Assembly: GCF_015163075.1 (NCBI RefSeq)
Contig: NZ_JADDXU010000017.1
Coordinates: 1 to 64,000 of the forward strand
Direction of reading: 5' to 3'
Source of the DNA: Streptomyces justiciae
Lineage (GTDB): Bacteria; Actinomycetota; Actinomycetes; Streptomycetales; Streptomycetaceae
Length of the DNA: 64,000 nucleotides
Shown: one piece after another, positions 25,749 to 34,304 of the stretch
Position numbering within the stretch: the first letter of the stretch is position 1
Layout: every line of letters begins with the position of its first letter
The notes under the pieces: model-generated
The model's database searches: none
Seen by the model: only the letters and a program-made list of their open reading frames with translations
What the model was told of the DNA's origin: nothing
Translations under genes and position numbers: made by a program

Positions 25749-26204
25749 ATGGACGTCATCAACATGCGTCGCCTCTTCGAGGCCCACCGCGAGGCCGAGG
25801 CGGCGCGGGACATCGACTCGATCCTGCAGACCTTCGGCGACGACTGCTTCCTGGAGACACAGGCCCTGGGGCTGCGCAGTCAGGGGCGGGACGCGGTGCG
25901 GGCCGCGTACGAACAGCAGTACTTCATCGCCTTCCCGGACCTCTCCCCGCAGGACGAGGGCATCGCGTTCGGCGACAAGGTCATCGTGGTGTGGGGAACC
26001 CTGCGCGGTACGAGCCGGGGCGACTGGCTCGGGGTCCCGCCCGGCGGGGGTGCCTTCGAGGTGCCCTTCGCCAACGTCGTCCCCTTCGAGCAGGGCCTGA
26101 TGGCCGGCGAGACGATCTACTTCGACCTGGCCACGCTGTGCGAGCAGGCGGGGATTCCGCTGGACGCCGTACGAGAGGCAGCGGCGGCGCGCAGAGCGCG
26201 ATAG
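25749..26204 (+). CDS. SnoaL-like (NTF2-fold) protein
   Basis: A 151-residue protein with the SnoaL/NTF2 pattern: an N-terminal helix pair (MRRLFEAHREAEAARDIDSIL), CFLETQALGLRSQGRDAVRAAYEQ, YFIAFPDLSPQDE, VIVVWGTLRGTSRGDW and FEVPFANVVPFEQGLMAGETIYFD. The order and the phrase IAFPDLS match the ester-cyclase/polyketide-cyclase-like branch, small homodimeric barrels that bind hydrophobic substrates. The real substrate is unknown and there is no biosynthetic cluster nearby. GGAGGGAG seven bases before ATG 25749 fixes the start. It ends one base from the convergent LysR gene. Confidence 0.8.
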   Translation: MDVINMRRLFEAHREAEAARDIDSILQTFGDDCFLETQALGLRSQGRDAVRAAYEQQYFIAFPDLSPQDEGIAFGDKVIVVWGTLRGTSRGDWLGVPPGGGAFEVPFANVVPFEQGLMAGETIYFDLATLCEQAGIPLDAVREAAAARRAR

Positions 26205-26205
26205 G

Positions 26206-27090
26206 TCACCTTTCGAGCAGCATCCGCTGGAGCTCCCGCGCGGCTCTCGGCGGGGCCACGTCGCTGCGGTGGGCCAGGGCGATCGTGCGGTGCAGGCCGG
26301 GGCGGGCCAGCGGGGTGACCCGGAGGCCCCGACCCGACCGTGCCGCCACCATGCGCGGTACGACGGCCACCCCCAGCCCCGCCCGTACGAACCCCAGCAC
26401 CGCGTCCATCTCCCCGCCCTCCACCGCGAAGTCCGGCTCGAAGCCCTCGGCGCGGCAGGCGGCGACCGTCAGTTCGCGCAGGTCGTAGCCGTGCCGGAAC
26501 ATCACCAGGCGTTCGCCCTCCAGGTCGGCGATGCGTACGGTGCGGCGGCCGTCGCCCGGCTTGGGAGCCTCCGGTGACGAGACCACCACCAGGTCCTCCC
26601 GCAGCAGTTCCACCGTCGTCAGCGCGGGGGACGGGGTCGGGAGCGGGAGGACGACCAGGGCGAGGTCCAGGGCGCCGCGGGCCAGTTCGCGGACCAGGTC
26701 GTGGGAGCCGCCCTCCTCGATGAGGAGGTGGATGCCGGGATAGCGGTCGTGGAAGGCGCGCAGCACGTCCGGGAGGAGGCCGGTGCACAGGCTCGGGGTC
26801 GCGCCCAGGCGGACCCGGCCGCTGCGCAGCTGGACCAGTTCCTGCACCTCGTACCGGGCGGTGTCCGCGTCGGCCAGGATGCGGCGGGCCAGCGGGAGCA
26901 GGGCCTCGCCCGCGTCGGTGAGGGTGATGTTGCCCCGGGCCCGCAGGAACAGGTCCGCGCCCAGCTCCCGCTCCAGCGCCTTGATCTGCTGGGACAGGGA
27001 CGGCTGGGCGACGTGGACCAGGTCCGCGGCCCGGGTGAAGTGCCTGGTCTCGGCGACCGCCACGAAGTACTGGAGCTGCGTGAACTGCAT
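26206..27090 (-). CDS. LysR family transcriptional regulator
   Basis: A 294-residue LTTR: helix-turn-helix MQFTQLQYFVAVAETRHFTRAADLVHVAQPSLSQQ at the N-terminus and a periplasmic-binding-like effector domain from about residue 90. ATG 27090 starts exactly at the conserved MQFTQLQYF. It faces the sdhCAB operon, and a palindrome fitting T-N11-A lies 8-26 bp upstream of its own start at 27098-27116. LTTRs usually repress themselves and activate the divergent operon when a small metabolite binds, so control of the succinate dehydrogenase genes is the natural inference. Confidence 0.92.
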   Translation of the reverse strand: MQFTQLQYFVAVAETRHFTRAADLVHVAQPSLSQQIKALERELGADLFLRARGNITLTDAGEALLPLARRILADADTARYEVQELVQLRSGRVRLGATPSLCTGLLPDVLRAFHDRYPGIHLLIEEGGSHDLVRELARGALDLALVVLPLPTPSPALTTVELLREDLVVVSSPEAPKPGDGRRTVRIADLEGERLVMFRHGYDLRELTVAACRAEGFEPDFAVEGGEMDAVLGFVRAGLGVAVVPRMVAARSGRGLRVTPLARPGLHRTIALAHRSDVAPPRAARELQRMLLER

Positions 27091-27097
27091 GGTCGTA

Positions 27098-27116
27098 CGA
27101 TAGCCGCTGCCTATCG
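27098..27116. promoter_or_regulatory. LysR-type operator, CGATAG-N7-CTATCG
   Basis: A perfect 6-bp inverted repeat with a 7-bp spacer, containing the LTTR T-N11-A core within ATAG-N7-CTAT. It lies between the LysR start and the sdhC promoter, suiting autorepression and sdh activation. Confidence 0.7.
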
Positions 27117-27135
27117 AATCAAGCCGGACCATGTC

Positions 27136-27166
27136 TTGGACCGATGGGGCCGAACGGCCCTAGCGT
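27136..27166 (+). promoter_or_regulatory. Possible sdhC promoter
   Basis: TTGGAC (27136-27141), a 19-base spacer and TAGCGT (27161-27166). The ATG codons at 27169 and 27175 follow by 2 and 8 bases and no Shine-Dalgarno is present, consistent with a leaderless transcript from 27175. The spacer is slightly long. Confidence 0.4.
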
Positions 27167-27174
27167 TCATGAAC

Positions 27175-27882
27175 ATGGCACTGGCAACGCGGACGGACCG
27201 ACGGCCGTCCATGGCACGCACCGTGTGGGACAGCTCCGTCGGCAAGAAGACGGTGATGGCCGTCAGCGGTCTGATCATGCTGTCGTACCTGGTCGTCCAC
27301 ATGATCGGGAACCTGAAGATCTTCTTCGGGGCCGGCGAGTTCAACCACTACGCGCACTGGCTCCGCACCCTCGGCGAGCCCTTCATGCACTACGAGTGGA
27401 CGCTGTGGGTCATCCGCGTCGTCCTCGTCGTCGCGGTCGTCGCGCACGCCGTCTCCGCCTACCAGCTCAGCCGCCGCGACATCAGGGCGCGCCCCACCAA
27501 GTACGTTCACAGCAGGCCGCGGGCCAGCTACGCGACCCGCACCATGCGCTGGGGCGGCATCATCCTCGGCCTCTTCATCGTCTGGCACCTCCTCGACCTG
27601 ACGACCGGCACCGTGCACTCGGGCGGCTTCCAGGAGGGCCACCCCTACCAGAACGTCGTGGACACCTTCTCCACCTGGTACGGCAACGTCATCTACATCG
27701 TCGCGATGCTCGCCCTCGGCCTGCACATCCGGCACGGCTTCTGGAGCGCCGCCCAGACCCTCGGCGCCGGCAGCCGCACCCGCGACCGCGCCCTGAAGGC
27801 CACGGCCAACGTCCTCGCACTGCTGCTCACGGCCGGCTTCATCGCCGTACCCGTGGGCGTCATGACCGGAGTGGTGAGCTGA
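27175..27882 (+). CDS. sdhC: Succinate dehydrogenase cytochrome b subunit
   Basis: A 235-residue integral membrane protein with five hydrophobic helices. Heme-ligand histidines are visible in LSYLVVHMIGNLK, FNHYAHWL, VAHAVSAYQ, IVWHLLDLTTG and LGLHIRHGFWSA. This is the single-subunit, five-helix type of succinate:menaquinone oxidoreductase (type B, as in Bacillus and Wolinella), which carries two b hemes and needs no SdhD. It anchors SdhA and SdhB at the membrane. The start could also be ATG 27169. The sdhA ATG follows two bases after the stop. This is likely the second succinate dehydrogenase of the strain, as in S. coelicolor. Confidence 0.9.
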   Translation: MALATRTDRRPSMARTVWDSSVGKKTVMAVSGLIMLSYLVVHMIGNLKIFFGAGEFNHYAHWLRTLGEPFMHYEWTLWVIRVVLVVAVVAHAVSAYQLSRRDIRARPTKYVHSRPRASYATRTMRWGGIILGLFIVWHLLDLTTGTVHSGGFQEGHPYQNVVDTFSTWYGNVIYIVAMLALGLHIRHGFWSAAQTLGAGSRTRDRALKATANVLALLLTAGFIAVPVGVMTGVVS

Positions 27883-27884
27883 AC

Positions 27885-29830
<1,946 letters not shown>

Positions 29831-29834
<4 letters not shown>

Positions 29835-30580
29835 AGCTCACCCTGCGCGTCTGGCGGCAGAAGAACGCCGACGCCGAAGGCGCCATGTCCACGTACGAGG
29901 TGGACGGCATCTCCTCCGACATGTCCTTCCTGGAGATGCTCGACACGCTCAACGAGGAGCTCATCCTGCGCGGTGAGGACCCCGTGGCCTTCGACCACGA
30001 CTGCCGCGAGGGCATCTGCGGCGCGTGCTCCCTCGTCATCAACGGCGACGCCCACGGACCCGAGCGCACCACCACCTGTCAGCTGCACATGCGGTCCTTC
30101 AAGGACGGCGACACGATCGACATCGAGCCGTGGCGGGCCTCGGCGTTCCCCGTGATCAAGGACCTGGTCGTGGACCGGTCGGCCTTCGACCGGATCATCC
30201 AGGCCGGCGGCTACATCACTGCGCCGACGGGTGCCGCGCCGGAGGCGCATGCGACGCCGGTGCCCAAGCCGGACGCCGACTTCGCCTTCGAGCACGCCGA
30301 GTGCATCGGCTGCGGTGCGTGTGTGGCCGCGTGTCCCAACGGGGCGGCGATGCTGTTCACCTCGGCCAAGGTCAACCACCTGAACGTGCTGCCGCAGGGT
30401 GCGCCCGAGCGGGAGACGCGGGTGCTGGACATGGTGGCGCAGATGGACGAGGAGGGCTTCGGCGGCTGCACCCTCACCGGCGAGTGCGCGACCGCCTGCC
30501 CGAAGGGCATCCCGCTCGTCTCCATCACCAGCATGAACAAGGAGTGGCTGCGGGCCACCCGCAAGGTCGCCAAGAGGTAG
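29831..30580 (+). CDS. sdhB: Succinate dehydrogenase iron-sulfur subunit
   Basis: The 249-residue protein carries all cluster ligands. The plant-type [2Fe-2S] site is CREGICGACSL with a later TTTC, the ferredoxin-like pattern is CIGCGACVAACPNG, and the last group is CTLTGECATACPKGIP; together these hold the [4Fe-4S] and [3Fe-4S] clusters. It moves electrons from SdhA to the hemes of SdhC. The start overlaps the sdhA stop. A terminator-like hairpin lies 37 bp after its stop, closing the operon. Confidence 0.95.
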
Positions 30581-30617
30581 GCCGTACAAGGACGTTCGCC
30601 GACAGGGTGCGGACGGG

Positions 30618-30647
30618 CGGGGCCGGGAGTGGTGCTCCCCGGCCCCG
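30618..30647 (+). terminator. Terminator of the sdhCAB operon
   Basis: CGGGGCCGGGAG (30618-30629) pairs with CTCCCCGGCCCCG (30635-30647) with one bulged C and a 5-base loop; flanking bases extend the stem. It lies 37 bp after sdhB. Confidence 0.75.
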
Positions 30648-30667
30648 TCTCGCACTCCCGGCCTCGA

Positions 30668-30673
30668 TAGCCT
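30668..30673 (+). promoter_or_regulatory. -10 element, leaderless pattern, for the gene at 30680
   Basis: TAGCCT ends six bases before ATG 30680 and no ribosome site is present. A GTG at 30674 in the same frame is too close to be the start if this element is real. Confidence 0.45.
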
Positions 30674-30679
30674 GTGCGC

Positions 30680-31705
30680 ATGATCTTCGGAACACAGACG
30701 GGGGAGCGGTTCCTCGACGCCGTCACCGGATTCGAGACCGCGGTGCGCGGACAGGACCCGGATGGGGCCGAGCGCGCGTTCCAGGAGCTGCACCGCAGCC
30801 TCGGCGAGGCCGGCCCGCAGGAGACCGCGCAGGCCGCCCCGCGGCTCGCCGCGCTGCTGCCCGAGGTGCCGCCCGGCCCGCGCGGCGTCGTGGCGGTGAT
30901 CGTCGGCGCGTGCGTGGAGCGCGGCGCGGACCCGCGGCCGTGCGCACCGTACGTCTTCGTGGAACTGGCCGAAACCCTCGCCGAGATCGGGGAGTTCTGC
31001 GACCGCTGGCAGGAGACCGGCGGCGGCGACCACCCCCACCCGGACGACAGCGACGCCCACCCGGCCCTCTTCGAGCGGGTCGGCCCCGAAGCGGCCCTGG
31101 CCTGGCTGTCGTTGCCCCAGTTCGAGATGGCCTGCCTCGCCCTGCTCAACGACCCCGGCGTGCGCACCGCGCTCGACAAGTCGCTGCGCGCCCGGCTCGT
31201 GCGGGCGGTCACGGCGGTCGAGGAGACGACCGGGCACCAGTTCAAGTGCCTCAAGTACGCGCTGCTCGTCCTCGACGACGAACCGCTCGTCGTCCTGCAC
31301 CGCCCGTCCGGCACCGGCTACCGGATGCGCATGGGCGGCATCGGCGACAACTTCCAGCTGCACACCCTCCTCGCGGACCTCCTCGTCGGCGGCGGTCACG
31401 TGCCCGGCCGGGCCCCGTCTCCGCAGGAGGTCGCCGTGTGCCGGGACGCGCCCGGCCAGGTGCACACCGTGGGCTCCTTCAACCTCATGACGCCCGGCGG
31501 GGAATGGGTGTGGAACGAGGGCACGCCCGCCGACATCCCCGTCGTCGACGGCGTACGCCTGCTCGTCCTCGACCCGCCGGCCTACGAGCGCAGCTGGCCG
31601 TCGGGCCGGTTCTTCCCCGGCATGACCGGAGACCTCGTCCTGGAGTGCGTCCTCGACGAGGCGGAGACGCGCTACTGGCTGGGAGGTTGCGTCCCGGCCA
31701 CGTGA
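30680..31705 (+). CDS. Uncharacterised soluble protein
   Basis: A 341-residue acidic protein, mostly helical in the first half (AVRGQDPDGAERAFQELHRSLGEA; ETLAEIGEFCDRWQETGGG) and mixed alpha/beta in the second (CLKYALLVLDDEPLVVLHRPSGTGYRMRMGGIG, NLMTPGGEWVWNEGTPADIP). No signal peptide, membrane helix or known motif. I do not recognise the family, though close relatives seem common in Streptomyces next to sdh genes. ATG 30680 is preferred because a TAGCCT precedes it. It stands between two terminators as a single-gene unit. DGVRLLVLDPPAYERSW is the most distinctive segment for a search. Confidence 0.75.
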   Translation: MIFGTQTGERFLDAVTGFETAVRGQDPDGAERAFQELHRSLGEAGPQETAQAAPRLAALLPEVPPGPRGVVAVIVGACVERGADPRPCAPYVFVELAETLAEIGEFCDRWQETGGGDHPHPDDSDAHPALFERVGPEAALAWLSLPQFEMACLALLNDPGVRTALDKSLRARLVRAVTAVEETTGHQFKCLKYALLVLDDEPLVVLHRPSGTGYRMRMGGIGDNFQLHTLLADLLVGGGHVPGRAPSPQEVAVCRDAPGQVHTVGSFNLMTPGGEWVWNEGTPADIPVVDGVRLLVLDPPAYERSWPSGRFFPGMTGDLVLECVLDEAETRYWLGGCVPAT

Positions 31706-31780
31706 CGGTCACGGACCACGGCGTTCAACAACCCCACATCCCGGCTCCCGCCCCCGGTCATGTACCGGCCAGACGGCATC

Positions 31781-31825
31781 GGAAGAACAGGTACGCGCAG
31801 GCCGTACCCGCCGGCCTGTTCTTCC
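31781..31825 (+). terminator. Long hairpin between the 30680 gene and olsB
   Basis: GGAAGAACAGG (31781-31791) and CCTGTTCTTCC (31815-31825) are exact complements, and the 23-base loop holds a second small stem (GTACG/CGTAC). It is 75 bp after the upstream stop and 37 bp before olsB. Confidence 0.75.
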
Positions 31826-31861
31826 CCCTCAGGCCGACCGGCCCGTGACCTGGAGTGAGCC

Positions 31862-32629
31862 ATGACCGCCGTATCCGCTCTGGACTCCCCGCCCCTCCCC
31901 GCCGCCCCCACCCGCTACACCGTCTCCCTCGCCCGCGACGAGGCCGACGTGCGCGCCGCCCAGCGGCTGCGGCACGACGTGTTCGCCGGCGAGATGGGCG
32001 CCCTGCTCGCGAGCCCCCAGCCGGGGCACGACGTCGACGCCTTCGACGCCTACTGCGACCACCTGCTCGTCACCGACACCCTCACCGGCCAGGTCGTCGG
32101 CACCTACCGGCTGCTGCCGCCCGAGCGGGCCGCGATCGCCGGACGCCTGTACTCCGAGGGCGAGTTCGACATCGCCCCGCTCGACGCGCTGCGCCCCGGC
32201 CTGGTCGAGGTCGGCCGTTCCTGCGTGCACCCCGACCACCGGGACGGCGCCGTCATCGGGCTCATCTGGGCCGGCATCGCCCGCTACATGATCGACCGCG
32301 GCCACGAGTGGCTGGCCGGCTGCTGCTCCATCCCGCTCGCCGACGGCGGCGCGCTGGCCTCCGCGACCTGGGACCGGGTGCGGGCCAAGCACCTGGCGCC
32401 GGAGGAGTACCGGGTACGCCCGCTGCTGCCCTGGGCCCCGGGCGAGCCCGCCGCCGGGCGCGGCGAGCTGCCCGCCCTGCTGCGCGGCTACCTCCGGCTC
32501 GGCGCCTGGGTCTGCGGGGAGCCCGCCCACGACCCGGACTTCGGGGTCGCCGACCTGTACGTGCTGCTGTCGATGCGCCGGGTCAACCCGCGCTATCTGC
32601 GGCACTTCCTCTCCCTCGTACCGGCCTGA
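31862..32629 (+). CDS. olsB: OlsB-like ornithine N-acyltransferase (GNAT fold)
   Basis: The 255-residue protein contains the OlsB/acyl-homoserine-lactone-synthase type fold: RLRHDVFAGEMGA, DAYCDHLLVTD, GTYRLLPPE, LVEVGRSCVHPDHRDG and GHEWLAGCCSIP. OlsB transfers a 3-hydroxyacyl chain from acyl-ACP to the alpha-amino group of ornithine, giving lyso-ornithine lipid. The next gene is an OlsA-like O-acyltransferase overlapping by one base (TGATG), which makes the ornithine-lipid assignment strong. Ornithine lipids are phosphate-free membrane lipids known from Streptomyces. TGGAGTGA precedes the ATG. Confidence 0.88.
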   Translation: MTAVSALDSPPLPAAPTRYTVSLARDEADVRAAQRLRHDVFAGEMGALLASPQPGHDVDAFDAYCDHLLVTDTLTGQVVGTYRLLPPERAAIAGRLYSEGEFDIAPLDALRPGLVEVGRSCVHPDHRDGAVIGLIWAGIARYMIDRGHEWLAGCCSIPLADGGALASATWDRVRAKHLAPEEYRVRPLLPWAPGEPAAGRGELPALLRGYLRLGAWVCGEPAHDPDFGVADLYVLLSMRRVNPRYLRHFLSLVPA

Positions 32630-33438
32630 TGAGCGTCTGGCTGCCGAGCGCGCCCTGCACCCCGGGGACGTGCGTGGAGCCGACGGGGTCCGCCACGGCC
32701 GTACCGCGTGCCGTGCTGCGGCTGGCGGCGGTCGCGGCCCTCGTGCTCGCCGGGGTCGCGCTGCTGCCGCTCGGCGGGCGGGTCCCCGCCGAGGTGGTCA
32801 GGCGGTGGTGCCGGTGGATCGTACGGGCCGCCGGGGTCCGGGTCCGTGTCACCGGCACCGCCGCGCCCACGGGCGGCACCCTGCTGGTCGCCAACCACAT
32901 CTCCTGGCTGGACATCCCGCTGCTCGGCGCCGTGCGTCCGGCGCGGATGGTCGCCAAGGCCGAGATCCGGCGCTGGCCGGTGGCGGGCGCGCTCGCCGCC
33001 CGGGGCGGGGTCCTGTTCATCGACCGGGACCGGCTGCGCGCCCTCCCGGACACGGTCGACCGCATCGCGGCCGCGCTGCGCGCCGGCCAGGCGGTCGGGG
33101 TCTTCCCCGAGGGCAGCACCTGGTGCGGACGCGCCCAGGGCACCTTCCGCCGGGCCGCCTTCCAGGCCGCCCTCGACGCGCGGGTCCCCGTCCAACCGGT
33201 GCACCTGCGCTACCGCTTGGACGGCGGTACGGCCAGTACCGCGCCCGCGTTCGTCGGCGAGGACAGTCTGCTCGCCTCGCTGTGGCGGGTGGTGTCGGCG
33301 CGGGGACTGGTGGCGGAGGTGGAGATCCGGGAGGCCATTCCGTACGGCGTCCATCCCGACCGGCGCTCGCTCGCCCGGGCCGCGCAGCCGGGCACGACGG
33401 TCCAACCGGGGTGGATCCACTCGGCGTTGGTGGCGTAG
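32629..33438 (+). CDS. olsA: OlsA-like 1-acyl-glycerol-3-phosphate/lyso-ornithine lipid acyltransferase
   Basis: A 269-residue PlsC-family protein with an N-terminal membrane helix (VLRLAAVAALVLAGVALL). Catalytic motif NHISWLDIP (HX4D) comes near residue 90, then ARMVAKAEI, FPEGST and the C-terminal beta region. It adds the second acyl chain to lyso-ornithine lipid when paired with OlsB; on its own the fold would also fit lysophosphatidate acylation. The start overlaps the olsB stop, so translation is coupled. The N-terminal 25 residues before the helix are not conserved-looking, and a shorter start is possible. Confidence 0.87.
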   Translation: MSVWLPSAPCTPGTCVEPTGSATAVPRAVLRLAAVAALVLAGVALLPLGGRVPAEVVRRWCRWIVRAAGVRVRVTGTAAPTGGTLLVANHISWLDIPLLGAVRPARMVAKAEIRRWPVAGALAARGGVLFIDRDRLRALPDTVDRIAAALRAGQAVGVFPEGSTWCGRAQGTFRRAAFQAALDARVPVQPVHLRYRLDGGTASTAPAFVGEDSLLASLWRVVSARGLVAEVEIREAIPYGVHPDRRSLARAAQPGTTVQPGWIHSALVA

Positions 33439-33543
33439 GCATCGCCGACCGGTCGACACCGGCGAACCGGCCTGAGACTCTTCCTCGGCAGCACGCCTGT
33501 GCGGGTGGACCTGGCAGGTGAACTCGCCGTCGAGGGAGTGGAC

Positions 33544-34197
33544 ATGAGATGCGCGCGCCCCGGACCGGTCCATGTCGTCGGCAGCCGGCCCGAGGTCGGC
33601 GCCGCGGTGGCCCGGCGCTTCGCCCGCGCCGGGCACCCTGTGGGTCTCATCGCCCGCGACCCCGCCCGGCTCGCCGCGCTGACCCTGGACCTGACCGGGG
33701 AGGGCGTCGCGACGGAGTCGTACCCGGCCGACGCGAGCGACCCCGTCGAGCTGGCTCGGGCCCTGGCGGTGCTCGCCGAACGGCAGGGCCCCGCAGAGGT
33801 GTTGTGCTTCGGCCCGCCGCCGGACGCAGCCCTGAGTGAGCCGGTGCTGGAGACCGGCGCGGCCGAGCTGGAGCGGACGCTGGCGTTGAACGTCGTCGGT
33901 GCCGCGGCCGCCGTACGGGCCGTGCTGCCCGCCATGCGGACGGCCGGGCGCGGCACCCTGCTGTTCGTCTCCCACGGCACCGTGGAGGACCCGCATCCCG
34001 ACCGTGCGGCGAGCGCGGTCGCCGGGGCCGCTCTGCGGACGTACACCGCGCTGCTGTCCAGGGCCCTCGCCGACACCCCGCTGCGGGTCGCCCACCTCGT
34101 GGTGGTCGGCCGGGTCGAACCGGAGCGGGTGGCCGACCGCCTCTGGCAGCTGCACGACGCCGGAGGCCAGGGGTATACGGTCCTGCCGGAACAGTGA
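33544..34197 (+). CDS. SDR-fold protein lacking the catalytic Tyr and Lys
   Basis: A 217-residue Rossmann protein: VHVVGSRPEVGAAVARRFARAG (cofactor-binding loop, degenerate), LIARDPARLAALTLDL, LALNVVGAAAAVRAVLPAM and LLFVSHGTVED. Aligning AALRTYTALL with the usual YxxxKAALRSYT segment of short-chain dehydrogenases puts Ser and Gly where the catalytic Tyr and Lys should be. It may bind a nucleotide without oxidoreductase activity, or act by another mechanism. GAGGGAG before ATG 33544 fixes the start. It is not obviously linked to olsBA (105 bp gap) and converges with the UvrA paralogue. Confidence 0.75.
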   Translation: MRCARPGPVHVVGSRPEVGAAVARRFARAGHPVGLIARDPARLAALTLDLTGEGVATESYPADASDPVELARALAVLAERQGPAEVLCFGPPPDAALSEPVLETGAAELERTLALNVVGAAAAVRAVLPAMRTAGRGTLLFVSHGTVEDPHPDRAASAVAGAALRTYTALLSRALADTPLRVAHLVVVGRVEPERVADRLWQLHDAGGQGYTVLPEQ

Positions 34198-34208
34198 GGC
34201 CTGCGAGG

Positions 34209-34304
34209 GGAGTTCAGCCCAAGGCGCGTGCCGGAGTTCAGCCCAACGCGCGTGCCGGAGTTCAGCTTGAGGCGCGTGCCGGAGTTCAGCCCAAGGCGCG
34301 TGCC
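34209..34304. repeat. Four tandem 24-bp repeats duplicating the 3' end of the UvrA-like gene
   Basis: Units at 34209-34232, 34233-34256, 34257-34280 and 34281-34304. Units 1 and 4 are identical; unit 2 differs at one base and unit 3 at three. Unit 4 includes the last 19 bases of the UvrA-like gene with its TGA. Twenty-four is a multiple of three, so each copy repeats the same C-terminal codons and in-frame stop. Confidence 0.9.

Noticed and set aside
34209..34304. CRISPR-like array
   Set aside because: The units are contiguous 24-mers with no spacers; they copy the adjacent gene end.
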